Shown here in pieces: positions 56,863 to 64,000 of a stretch of 64,000 bases of DNA. The number at the start of each line of letters is the position of its first letter. Position 1 is the stretch's first letter. This stretch comes from an uncultured Alphaproteobacteria bacterium (GTDB taxonomy: Bacteria; Pseudomonadota; Alphaproteobacteria; Caulobacterales; Caulobacteraceae), in contig CAIJOB010000018.1 in assembly GCA_903822175.1 (NCBI GenBank), forward strand, positions 1 through 64,000, read 5' to 3'. The notes beneath the pieces were generated by a model. The model ran no database searches and was not told the origin of the DNA. It saw only the letters and a list, made by a program, of their open reading frames with translations. The translations under genes and the position numbers were made by a program.

Positions 56863-58083
56863 ATGGCGGATTTTGGCGGCGACACCGAAGCCTCCTTGGG
56901 GGCCTTCCGGGCCGAGGCGCGGACCTGGCTCGAGGCGAACTTCCCCGCGGCCCTGGCCAAGGACCCTATGGGCCAGCTCGCCAAGCTGCAGGCGAAGCCC
57001 GAGAGCCCTGAGGTCACGGCTTGGCGCCACGCGCTGGGCGCAAAGGGCTGGGGCGCGCCGGTCTGGCCGAAGGAGGTCGGAGGCGGCGGTCTCTCCCGCG
57101 CCGAGGCCAAGGTGCTGGCCGAGGAGATGGCGGCCATTGGCGCGCGCAATCCGATCGGCGGCATGGGCATCTCGTTCTTCGGCCCGACGCTCCTGGAATA
57201 CGGCTCCGACGCGCTGAAGAAGCAGCATTTCCCGGGCATCGTGAACGGCGACGTCTGGTGGTGTCAGGGCTACTCCGAGCCGGGCTCGGGATCGGACCTC
57301 GCCTCCCTGCAGACCTTCGCCGAGGACAAGGGCGACCACTTCCTCGTAAATGGTTCAAAAATATGGACTTCTGGCGCGCAGAATGCCGACGTGTGCTACT
57401 GTCTGGTGCGCACCGACAAGGCCAAGAAGCATGAGGGCATCTCCTTCCTGCTGATCGACATGAAGGCGCCGGGCGTCGAGGTGCGGCCGATCCTGTTGAT
57501 CAACGGGGCCTCGCCGTTCTGCGAGACCTTCTTCACCGACGTGAAGGTGCCGAAGGACCAGCTGTTCGGCCCGCTGAACGGCGGCTGGACGGTGGCCAAG
57601 CGGTTGATGCAGTTCGAGCGGGACTCGATCGCGGGCTCACTGGGTAGCGGTAACATCGGCCAGACCGTCGCCATGCCGACGATTCCAGAAGCCGCGAAGG
57701 CGGCGCTGGGCGTCGACGAGGACGGGCGGCTCAACGATCCGGACCTGCGGCGCCGGATCACCGACCACCTGATGGAGAACCGCGCCTTCACCCAGACCAT
57801 GAAGCGGGCGGCCGACGATGCGCGGGCCTCCAACGGGCCTTCGAACACAGCGGCGATCATGAAATACGCCGGCGCCAAGATCGCGCACGAGCGCAACGAG
57901 CTGATGGTCGAGGCCTACGGCCTGGGCGGCCTGGGCTGGGACGGCGACGACTTTTCGGAGCAGCAACTGGCGGCCGTGCGGTCGTGGCTGCGGTCGAAGG
58001 CCAACTCCATCGAGGGCGGCACGTCCGAGATCAATTTGAACATCGTGGCCAAGCGGGTGTTGGGCCTGCCCGACGCCAAATAA
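56863..58083 (+). CDS. Acyl-CoA dehydrogenase, FadE29-type copy 2
   Basis: A 406-aa paralog of copy 1 with the same opening (MADFGGDTEASLGAFRAE), the central WCQGYSEPGSGSDLASL and the C-terminal GGTSEINLNIVAKRVLGLP, placing it with copy 1. AGGA precedes the ATG. At 57346-57375 a short run of codons (GTA AAT GGT TCA AAA ATA TGG ACT TCT) is AT-rich compared with the other copies at the same residues (NGSKIWTS), a possible mark of gene conversion or local exchange. Confidence 0.9.
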   Translation: MADFGGDTEASLGAFRAEARTWLEANFPAALAKDPMGQLAKLQAKPESPEVTAWRHALGAKGWGAPVWPKEVGGGGLSRAEAKVLAEEMAAIGARNPIGGMGISFFGPTLLEYGSDALKKQHFPGIVNGDVWWCQGYSEPGSGSDLASLQTFAEDKGDHFLVNGSKIWTSGAQNADVCYCLVRTDKAKKHEGISFLLIDMKAPGVEVRPILLINGASPFCETFFTDVKVPKDQLFGPLNGGWTVAKRLMQFERDSIAGSLGSGNIGQTVAMPTIPEAAKAALGVDEDGRLNDPDLRRRITDHLMENRAFTQTMKRAADDARASNGPSNTAAIMKYAGAKIAHERNELMVEAYGLGGLGWDGDDFSEQQLAAVRSWLRSKANSIEGGTSEINLNIVAKRVLGLPDAK

Positions 58084-58164
58084 CGGCAGACTCCAAACAC
58101 ACGCATTTCCGTGCTACGATTTATCTAAAGTATTGAAAAAATAAGATATTAGGGAGAATTTCAG

Positions 58165-59358
58165 ATGGCCGACTTCGGTGGCTCCGACCTGGACGCCTTC
58201 CGCGCCGAGGCGCGCGAGTGGCTTGAGGCCAATTTCCCCAAGTCGCTGGCGCACCAGCCGGCGCAGATGATCCCCGCCGCCGAGGGCCTCTCCGCCGACG
58301 GCAAGCTGTGGAAACAGCGGATGGCCGACAAGGGCTGGGGCGCGCCGACCTGGCCGACCGAATACGGCGGCGGCGGGCTCTCCGGCGCACAGGCTCGGGT
58401 GTTGCAGCAGGAAATGAACCGCCTGGGCGCAGACAATCCGGTGGCCGGCATGGGCACCTCGATGTTTGGCCCGACGCTCTTGGAATACGGCACCGAGGCG
58501 CAGAAGCAGCGCCACATCCCCTCCATCGTCCGCGGCGAGCTGCGCTGGTGCCAGGGCTACTCTGAACCGGGCGCCGGCTCGGACCTGGCGTCCTTGCAGA
58601 CCAAGTGCGTCGACATGGGAGACCACTGGCAGATCGACGGCCAGAAGATCTGGACGAGCGGCGCGCAATGGGCCGACTGGTGCTTCTGTCTGGTCCGCAC
58701 CGACACCTCGAAGAAGCATGAGGGCATCAGCTTCGTGCTGATCAACATGCGCCAGCCGGGCGTCGAGACGCGGCCGATCAAGCTGATCGCCGGCAACTCG
58801 CCCTTCTGCGAGACCTTCTTCACCGCCGCTCGCGCCGAGAAGGACGACATGGTCGGCCCGATGAACGGTGGCTGGACCATCGGCAAGCGCCTGCTGCAGC
58901 ACGAGCGGTCGGGCCAGGGCGGCGGGCGGATGATGGCCGGCCAGGACGTGGTCTCGCTGGCCAAGAAATATGTGGGCCTGGACGATCAGGGCCGCATCGC
59001 CGACCCGGACCTGCGCAGCCGCGTGGCCAAGCACATGATGGACTCCCGCGCCCACGGCCTGACGCTGCAGCGCGCGGCGGACGAGGCGAAGGGCAACCAG
59101 AACCCCTCGGCCACCACCTCGGTGATGAAGAACTCCGGCACCTGGATCGGCCAGGAAAAGGCCGAGCTGACCGTCGAGATCATGGGCAGCCAGGGTCTGG
59201 GTTGGGAAGGCGACGAATACGCCCGCGACGAACGCGACGCGGTGCGCACCTGGCTCTCCGGCAAGGCCACCACGATCTTCGGCGGCAGCCAGGAGATCCA
59301 GTCGAACATCGTCAGCAAGCGCATCCTGGGCCTGCCGGACACGACGCAGAACGGCTAA
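58165..59358 (+). CDS. Acyl-CoA dehydrogenase, FadE29-type copy 3
   Basis: A 397-aa paralog. It has WCQGYSEPGAGSDLASL and KIWTSGAQWADW, and a C-terminus of the second subgroup (IFGGSQEIQSNIVSKRILGLP; last residues TTQNG). GGGAGA lies upstream of the ATG in an AT-rich leader (58117-58157), which may hold a promoter internal to the cluster. It aligns best with copies 4 and 5. Confidence 0.9.
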   Translation: MADFGGSDLDAFRAEAREWLEANFPKSLAHQPAQMIPAAEGLSADGKLWKQRMADKGWGAPTWPTEYGGGGLSGAQARVLQQEMNRLGADNPVAGMGTSMFGPTLLEYGTEAQKQRHIPSIVRGELRWCQGYSEPGAGSDLASLQTKCVDMGDHWQIDGQKIWTSGAQWADWCFCLVRTDTSKKHEGISFVLINMRQPGVETRPIKLIAGNSPFCETFFTAARAEKDDMVGPMNGGWTIGKRLLQHERSGQGGGRMMAGQDVVSLAKKYVGLDDQGRIADPDLRSRVAKHMMDSRAHGLTLQRAADEAKGNQNPSATTSVMKNSGTWIGQEKAELTVEIMGSQGLGWEGDEYARDERDAVRTWLSGKATTIFGGSQEIQSNIVSKRILGLPDTTQNG

Positions 59359-59373
59359 CCCGGAGGACTGAGC

Positions 59374-60603
59374 ATGGCCGATTTCGGAGCGCCCGATCTC
59401 GACGCCTTCCGGGCGGAGGCGCGCGAATGGCTCGACGCCAACTTCCCCGCGTCGCTGCGGCGTGACGCCAGCGCGGTGGCCGAGGCCGAGCAGAGCGGGG
59501 CGAAGCTGGAGGGCGACGCGGCGCTGTGGAAACAGCGTGTCGGCGCAAAGGGCTGGGGCGTTCCCACCTGGCCCGCGAACCTGGGCGGCGGCGGCCTCTC
59601 CCGCCCCGAGGCCAAGGTGCTGGCCGAAGAGATGGCGGCGATCGGCGCGCCCAATCCGATCGGCGGCATGGGCGTGATCATGTTCGGCCCGACGCTCTTG
59701 GAATATGGCAACGAGGATCAGCTCAAGACCCACATCCCGCAGATCGTCAAAGGCGAGCTGCGCTGGTGCCAGGGGTTCTCCGAGCCGGGCGCCGGATCGG
59801 ACCTGGCGAGCCTGCAAACCAAGGCCGTCGACATGGGCGACCACTGGCTGGTGTCGGGTTCGAAAATCTGGACAAGCGGCGCGCATCTCGCCGACTGGTG
59901 CTTCTGCCTGGTGCGCACCGATCAGAGCAAAAAGCATGAGGGGATCAGCTTCCTCTTGATCGACATGCGCTCGCCCGGCGTCGAGGCGCGGCCGATCCTG
60001 TTGATCAACGGCACGACGCCCTTCTGCGAAACCTTCTTCACCGACGTGAAGGTGCCGAAGGAAAACCTGATGGGCCCGCTGAACGGCGGCTGGACCATCG
60101 CCAAACGGCTGCTGCAGCACGAGCGCCAGGGCATCAGCGGCGTCGGCCAGGCGACGTCGGGCGCGCAGGCGGGCGCGGTGCCCGGCCCGCCGCTGGACGT
60201 CCTGGCGCGGAACTATGTGGGGGTGGACGACGCCGGCGTGCTGGCCGATCCGGACCTGCGCACGCGGCTCACCCGGCACCTGATGGAGTCCCAGGCCTTC
60301 CAGCTCACCGGTCAGCGGGCGGCGGCGGAGACGCGGTCGAATTCCGGCCCCTCGGCGGTGTCGTCGGTGCTGAAGAACGTCGGCAGCCAGGTGCGTCAGG
60401 AACGCGCCGAACTGGCCGTGGAGATCCTGGGCGCGCAGGGCCTGGGCTGGAGTGGCGAGGGCTTCACCCGCGACGAGATCATGACCATGCGGGCCATGCT
60501 GCGCGGCAAGTCCGGGACCATCGCCGGCGGGTCTCAGGAGATCCAGAACAACATCATCTCCAAGCGCATCCTGGGTTTGCCCGAGGCGACGCAGGCACGC
60601 TAG
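59374..60603 (+). CDS. Acyl-CoA dehydrogenase, FadE29-type copy 4
   Basis: A 409-aa paralog, 15 bases after copy 3 with GGAGGA before the ATG, so almost certainly co-transcribed with it. Motifs are WCQGFSEPGAGSDLASL, SKIWTSGAHLADW and IAGGSQEIQNNIISKRILGLP. It carries a short extra segment around VGQATSGAQAGAVPGPPL before the C-terminal helical domain that the other copies lack. Confidence 0.9.
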   Translation: MADFGAPDLDAFRAEAREWLDANFPASLRRDASAVAEAEQSGAKLEGDAALWKQRVGAKGWGVPTWPANLGGGGLSRPEAKVLAEEMAAIGAPNPIGGMGVIMFGPTLLEYGNEDQLKTHIPQIVKGELRWCQGFSEPGAGSDLASLQTKAVDMGDHWLVSGSKIWTSGAHLADWCFCLVRTDQSKKHEGISFLLIDMRSPGVEARPILLINGTTPFCETFFTDVKVPKENLMGPLNGGWTIAKRLLQHERQGISGVGQATSGAQAGAVPGPPLDVLARNYVGVDDAGVLADPDLRTRLTRHLMESQAFQLTGQRAAAETRSNSGPSAVSSVLKNVGSQVRQERAELAVEILGAQGLGWSGEGFTRDEIMTMRAMLRGKSGTIAGGSQEIQNNIISKRILGLPEATQAR

Positions 60604-60651
60604 GGTATCGCCGATAATCTACCCGCGAATTTTGGACGGAGCATTTTCGAG

Positions 60652-61857
60652 ATGGCTGATTTTGGCGCGACGGACCTGGAGGCCTTCCGGACGGAGGCGC
60701 GCGAGTGGATCACGGCCAATTTCCCGGCCGCGCTAAAGGGCAAGCCGAGCCCGATGGCGGTCGAGGAACGGATGAAGCCCAACGCCGACCAGGACGCCTG
60801 GCGCAAGGCGATGGGCGCCAAGGGCTGGGGCGTTCCGACCTGGCCGGCGGCCTATGGCGGCGGCGGCCTCTCGCCGGCCGAGGGCCGCATCGTGCAGCAG
60901 GAGATCAACCGCGCCGGCGCCTACAACCCGATCGGCGGCATGGGCGTCATGATGTTCGGCCCCACCCTGCTGGAATACGGCACCGAGGCGCAGAAGCAGG
61001 AGCACATCCCGCCGATCGTGCGCGGCGAGATCGCCTGGTGCCAGGGCTTCTCCGAACCGGGCGCCGGCTCCGACCTGGCCAGCCTCTCCACCAAGGCCGT
61101 CGACAAGGGCGACCACTTCGAAATCGACGGCTCGAAGATCTGGACCAGCGGTGCGCAATGGGCCGACTGGTGCTTCTGCCTGGTCCGCACCGACACCTCG
61201 AAAAAGCACGAGGGCATCTCCTTCGTGCTCTTCACCATGCATCAGCCCGGCGTCGAGGTTCGGCCGATCCCGCTGATCGCCGGCTCCTCGCCGTTCTGCG
61301 AGACCTTCTTCACCTCGGCGCGGGCCGAGAAGAAGGATCTGGTCGGGCCGCTGAACGGCGGCTGGACCATCGCCAAGCGCCTGCTGCAGCATGAGCGTTC
61401 GGGCCTCACCGGCGCCGGCGGCGGCCTGGGCTCGGGCGGCAAGCCGCTGGAAGAACTCGCCAAGCAATATGTCGGCGTGGACGAGCAGGGCCGGATCGCT
61501 GACAGCGACCTGCGCACGCGGCTGGTCAACAACGCCATCAACTGGCGCGCTTTCCAGCAGACCGCCATCCGCGCGATGATGGAGAGCAAGGGCAACGCCG
61601 GCCCCTCCAGCGCCACCTCGATCATGAAGAACGCCGGCACCCAGCTGATCCAGGAGCGTCAGGAAATGACCCTGGAAATCATGGGCCACCAGGGCCTGGG
61701 CTGGGAGGGCGACGACTTCACCGCCGACGAACTGGGCGCTGTGCGCGGCTGGCTGTTCGGCAAGGCCTTCACGATCTTCGGCGGCTCCCAGGAGGTGCAG
61801 TCGAACATCGTCTCCAAGCGCATCCTGGGCCTGCCCGACCTGACCCAAAACCACTGA
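60652..61857 (+). CDS. Acyl-CoA dehydrogenase, FadE29-type copy 5
   Basis: A 401-aa paralog with WCQGFSEPGAGSDLASL, KIWTSGAQWADW and IFGGSQEVQSNIVSKRILGLP. It is closest to copy 3 in the late region. GGAG lies about 13 bases before the ATG. It is 38 bases upstream of the small-type dehydrogenase, which is its likely partner subunit; in steroid-degrading pairs the two types form a heterotetramer with one active site per pair. Confidence 0.9.
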   Translation: MADFGATDLEAFRTEAREWITANFPAALKGKPSPMAVEERMKPNADQDAWRKAMGAKGWGVPTWPAAYGGGGLSPAEGRIVQQEINRAGAYNPIGGMGVMMFGPTLLEYGTEAQKQEHIPPIVRGEIAWCQGFSEPGAGSDLASLSTKAVDKGDHFEIDGSKIWTSGAQWADWCFCLVRTDTSKKHEGISFVLFTMHQPGVEVRPIPLIAGSSPFCETFFTSARAEKKDLVGPLNGGWTIAKRLLQHERSGLTGAGGGLGSGGKPLEELAKQYVGVDEQGRIADSDLRTRLVNNAINWRAFQQTAIRAMMESKGNAGPSSATSIMKNAGTQLIQERQEMTLEIMGHQGLGWEGDDFTADELGAVRGWLFGKAFTIFGGSQEVQSNIVSKRILGLPDLTQNH

Positions 61858-61895
61858 ACCCATTACAAGAACACGGATTTTGAGAGGAAATTGAC

Positions 61896-62984
61896 ATGGC
61901 CGTTCTGAGCGAAGAACAGAGCATGCTGCGCGACGCAGCCAAGAGCTGGGTGCAGGAAAAGTCCCCGGTCACCGCCTTCCGCAAGATGCGCGATTCCGGC
62001 GCGGAGCTCGGCTACGACGCCGCCGCCTGGAACGAGATGGCGGAGATGGGCTGGGCCGGCGTGATCATCCCGGAGGAATATGGCGGCTCCAACTTCGGCT
62101 ACCTGAGCCTGGGCCTGGTCCTCGAAGAACTCGGCCGCACGCTGACCGCCTCGCCGCTGCTGTCGTCAGGCCTGGCCGCGGCCAGCGCGCTGATCCTGGG
62201 CGGGTCGGACGCGCAGAAGTCGGAATGGCTGCCGAAGATCGCCGAGGGCCCGGCCGTCGGCGCGCTCGCCATCGACGAAGGCGCGCACCACAACCCGGCC
62301 AAGGTCGAAGCCACGGTCTCCGGCGGCAAGCTGACCGGCAAGAAGAGCTTCGTGCTGGAAGGCATGGCGGCCAACGTGCTGATCGTTTCGGCCAAGGGCC
62401 CCGATGGCATCGGCCTCTACGTGGTCAAGGCCGATGACGCCGGCGTCACCCGCACCCGCCTGCACCTGGCCGACAGCCGCGGCGCCGCCAACATCGAGTT
62501 CAAGGGCGCGGCCGCCGAGCCGCTCTCCGGCGGCGCGGACCTGATCGACAAGGTCCTCGACCGCGCCCGCGCCGGCGTCGCCGCCGAGATGCTGGGAAGC
62601 GCCCTGCAGGCCTTCGAGACCACGCTCGACTACCTCAAGGTCCGCGTGCAGTTCGGCCAGGTCATCGGCTCCTTCCAGGCCCTGCAGCACCGCGCGGCCA
62701 AGATGTTCACCGACCTGGAACTGTCGCGCTCGGCCGTCGAAGCCGCCCTCGCCGCCATCGACGCCGACAGCCCCGACGTGCCGGAGCTGGTCTCGCTGGC
62801 GAAGGCCAAGATGGGCGACACCTTCCATCTGGTCTCCAACGAGATGGTCCAGATGCACGGCGGCATCGGCATGACCGACGCCCACGACGCCGGGTTCTAT
62901 CTGAAGCGCGCCCGCGCCGCCGAAGCGGCGTTTGGGAACCAGGCGTTCCATCGGGACCGCTACGCGAAGATCCAGGGGTATTGA
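61896..62984 (+). CDS. Acyl-CoA dehydrogenase, FadE28-type (partner subunit)
   Basis: A 362-aa dehydrogenase clearly different from the five upstream genes: shorter, with WAGVIIPEEYGGSNFGYLSL, the FAD-binding RVQFGQVIGSFQALQHRAA, and the end MVQMHGGIGMTDAHDAGFYL. This matches the second-subunit type (FadE27/FadE28-like). AGAGGAAA precedes the ATG. Only one copy is present against five of the other type, so it may serve several partners. A terminator follows at 63032. Confidence 0.88.
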   Translation: MAVLSEEQSMLRDAAKSWVQEKSPVTAFRKMRDSGAELGYDAAAWNEMAEMGWAGVIIPEEYGGSNFGYLSLGLVLEELGRTLTASPLLSSGLAAASALILGGSDAQKSEWLPKIAEGPAVGALAIDEGAHHNPAKVEATVSGGKLTGKKSFVLEGMAANVLIVSAKGPDGIGLYVVKADDAGVTRTRLHLADSRGAANIEFKGAAAEPLSGGADLIDKVLDRARAGVAAEMLGSALQAFETTLDYLKVRVQFGQVIGSFQALQHRAAKMFTDLELSRSAVEAALAAIDADSPDVPELVSLAKAKMGDTFHLVSNEMVQMHGGIGMTDAHDAGFYLKRARAAEAAFGNQAFHRDRYAKIQGY

Positions 62985-63031
62985 GGCCTGGGCCGCGCCT
63001 GCGGGCGCGGCTTGGTTGTGAGTTTAGGAAG

Positions 63032-63064
63032 CCCCGCTGGCGGTCACGTCGGTGGGGTTTTTCT
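63032..63064 (+). terminator. Rho-independent terminator of the dehydrogenase cluster
   Basis: CCCCGCTGGCG and CGTCGGTGGGG pair with G-T wobbles around GTCA and are followed by TTTTTCTTT. It lies 48 bases beyond the stop of the last dehydrogenase gene. It may also limit transcription from the opposing gene at 63086. Confidence 0.8.
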
Positions 63065-63085
63065 TTGCGATGGGGCTCCGTTTCC

Positions 63086-63754
63086 CTAGCCGGTGCTCGA
63101 CGAGGACATCGCAACGGGCTGTGGCGCTACGTTCAGACGCTTCCGGCCGACTATAACGAAGGCATCTATCGCGTCGGCCAGAGCAGCGCTGGCCTCATTG
63201 AGGCTCTTCACTCTCTTCCTGACATGCTCGTGCTGGAGATACTCATCCTCACCGCCGGGAACCGCGGTCTGCATTGTTCGATCGCCGATGGGCCACGTGT
63301 TCATCGCGATCAGATGGGCGAATGCAACAAGTTGAGCGAGAAGCGGTTCAAATTTGGTCTTCAGGACCAGGTCATCGAAGACGTAGGCCGCTCCCTCCCA
63401 TTTGTGATCGATCTCAAACACCGGCGTCGCGCGTCGGTCGCGGAAAGAGCCGCCAAAATCGTGTCGTCTCAGCCAAGTGATCCAGTCGGGGGAAATCAGC
63501 CGCTGAAACGAGGCGAACAACGCCACGTCATGTGCTGACGGCTTCTGCTCGGGAAATATCGAGACGAACCAGGTTGCCGCGGCAACGATGAAGGCAAACA
63601 ACTTGTCGGGCTCAAGATGCCAATTGTTCTTCGGCCAGAGTAAGATCGCCAGAGCGATGAGGGACGCCGAGCTCGTCGCTAATCGTCCAATTGCTGTCTG
63701 CAATGTGCGCGTGGATGCGCTCCACGCGCGCGCAACTCCTGGGACGAACTGCAA
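63086..63754 (-). CDS. Hypothetical protein with N-terminal membrane segments
   Basis: A 222-aa protein I do not recognise. Two hydrophobic helices near the N-terminus (SLIALAILLWP; FAFIVAAATWFVSIF) are followed by a soluble domain with FQRLISPDWITWLRRHDFGG and VFEIDHKWEGAAYVFDDLVL, then charged helices. It starts with a TTG at 63754 that has GGGGAG about 8 bases before it. Base composition is lower in GC than the dehydrogenase genes beside it. It is convergent with that cluster. It resembles, in layout only, other small membrane proteins of accessory gene content. Confidence 0.65.
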   Translation of the reverse strand: MQFVPGVARAWSASTRTLQTAIGRLATSSASLIALAILLWPKNNWHLEPDKLFAFIVAAATWFVSIFPEQKPSAHDVALFASFQRLISPDWITWLRRHDFGGSFRDRRATPVFEIDHKWEGAAYVFDDLVLKTKFEPLLAQLVAFAHLIAMNTWPIGDRTMQTAVPGGEDEYLQHEHVRKRVKSLNEASAALADAIDAFVIVGRKRLNVAPQPVAMSSSSTG

Positions 63755-64000
63755 AGTGAATGCTCCCCGGGCGATCTTGGCGATGGACGGCGATAGTAGC
63801 CATTGGGATCCTGCCGGCTCACCCGCGCTCCGTGGACTGCCTGTCCCGGGCCCAAGGTTCGCACATCAGGCTTTACACACCGTTGGGGCGGGGCGGGCGG
63901 CCGGATTCCCCTCCTGGGGGAACTCGCTGGTTATGCGAATAACTCTCCTCTATTTACATATCGGTAATGTTTGGCCCTGGGGGCCTAAGGTTCAGGAGAG
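63755..64000. other. Window end, 246 bases, no gene found
   Basis: No ORF with credible start and family match was seen. It contains CCCCTCCTGGGGG near 63907-63919 as a short palindrome and an AT-rich stretch at 63935-63968. It may include the upstream region of a gene beyond the window. Confidence 0.5.

Noticed and set aside
61870..61890. Candidate LexA box upstream of the FadE28-type gene (GAAC-ACGGATT-TTGA)
   Set aside because: The second half-site has no match to GAAC.
1..64000. tRNA, rRNA, CRISPR arrays and transposases
   Set aside because: Reading both strands I found no cloverleaf, array of spaced repeats or DDE-type transposase; absence was judged by eye, not by a dedicated search.

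Overview
The window is GC-rich, densely coded alphaproteobacterial DNA, most likely from the Caulobacteraceae. The evidence is a PodJ-type polarity protein, ligase-associated Lhr/PdeM repair genes, a PEP-CTERM protein, GTTC-N7-GTTC LexA boxes and Caulobacterales-type intergenic palindromes. The acyl-CoA dehydrogenase cluster and the P450 suggest Phenylobacterium more than Caulobacter, but that is inference. I see no rRNA, tRNA, CRISPR array, transposase or phage block.

Layout. 0-3.8 kb: ArsR regulator with an SRPBCC partner, then a DinG-type Fe-S helicase. 3.9-5.7 kb: an AT-rich orphan gene. 5.9-13.3 kb: small membrane and secreted proteins, a LexA-box gene, a metalloprotease, an orphan PycTM-domain protein and an M20 peptidase. 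13.3-18.7 kb: RTX metalloprotease-like protein, cytochrome P450, PEP-CTERM protein, MgtC. 18.7-29 kb: ParB-like protein, an OmpA-like lipoprotein whose ATG is followed directly by TAA, a PBP1-type enzyme, two DUF4402 proteins, a Gfo/Idh oxidoreductase facing a PIG-L deacetylase, a response regulator, an SDR and an XRE repressor. 29-39.7 kb: a SARP/TolB/TPR regulator with a flavoprotein, a response-regulator pair, and a tightly coupled PhyH/isomerase operon. 39.8-43.1 kb: lhr-pdeM. 43.2-45.3 kb: three tandem paralogous membrane proteins. 45.5-51.3 kb: a second LexA-box gene and a minus-strand run podJ, TauE, TIGR02186, DUF3429. 51.5-55.4 kb: Tat-exported aminotransferase, DUF2076 and MprF-like proteins. 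55.6-63 kb: five tandem paralogous acyl-CoA dehydrogenases followed by one of a different subunit type.

Two themes link distant genes. The first is SOS control. Perfect GTTC-N7-GTTC elements lie just upstream of the DinG-like helicase and of two small genes of unknown function (6931 and 45491) that appear to be distant paralogs, and a one-mismatch element precedes lhr-pdeM. The second is palindromic repeats. At least five families sit between genes, and one copy lies in frame inside the lhr helicase gene.

Two genes look damaged. podJ lacks one base in a C/G run near its 5' end, and the lipoprotein at 19564 has a stop at codon 2. Both could be assembly errors.
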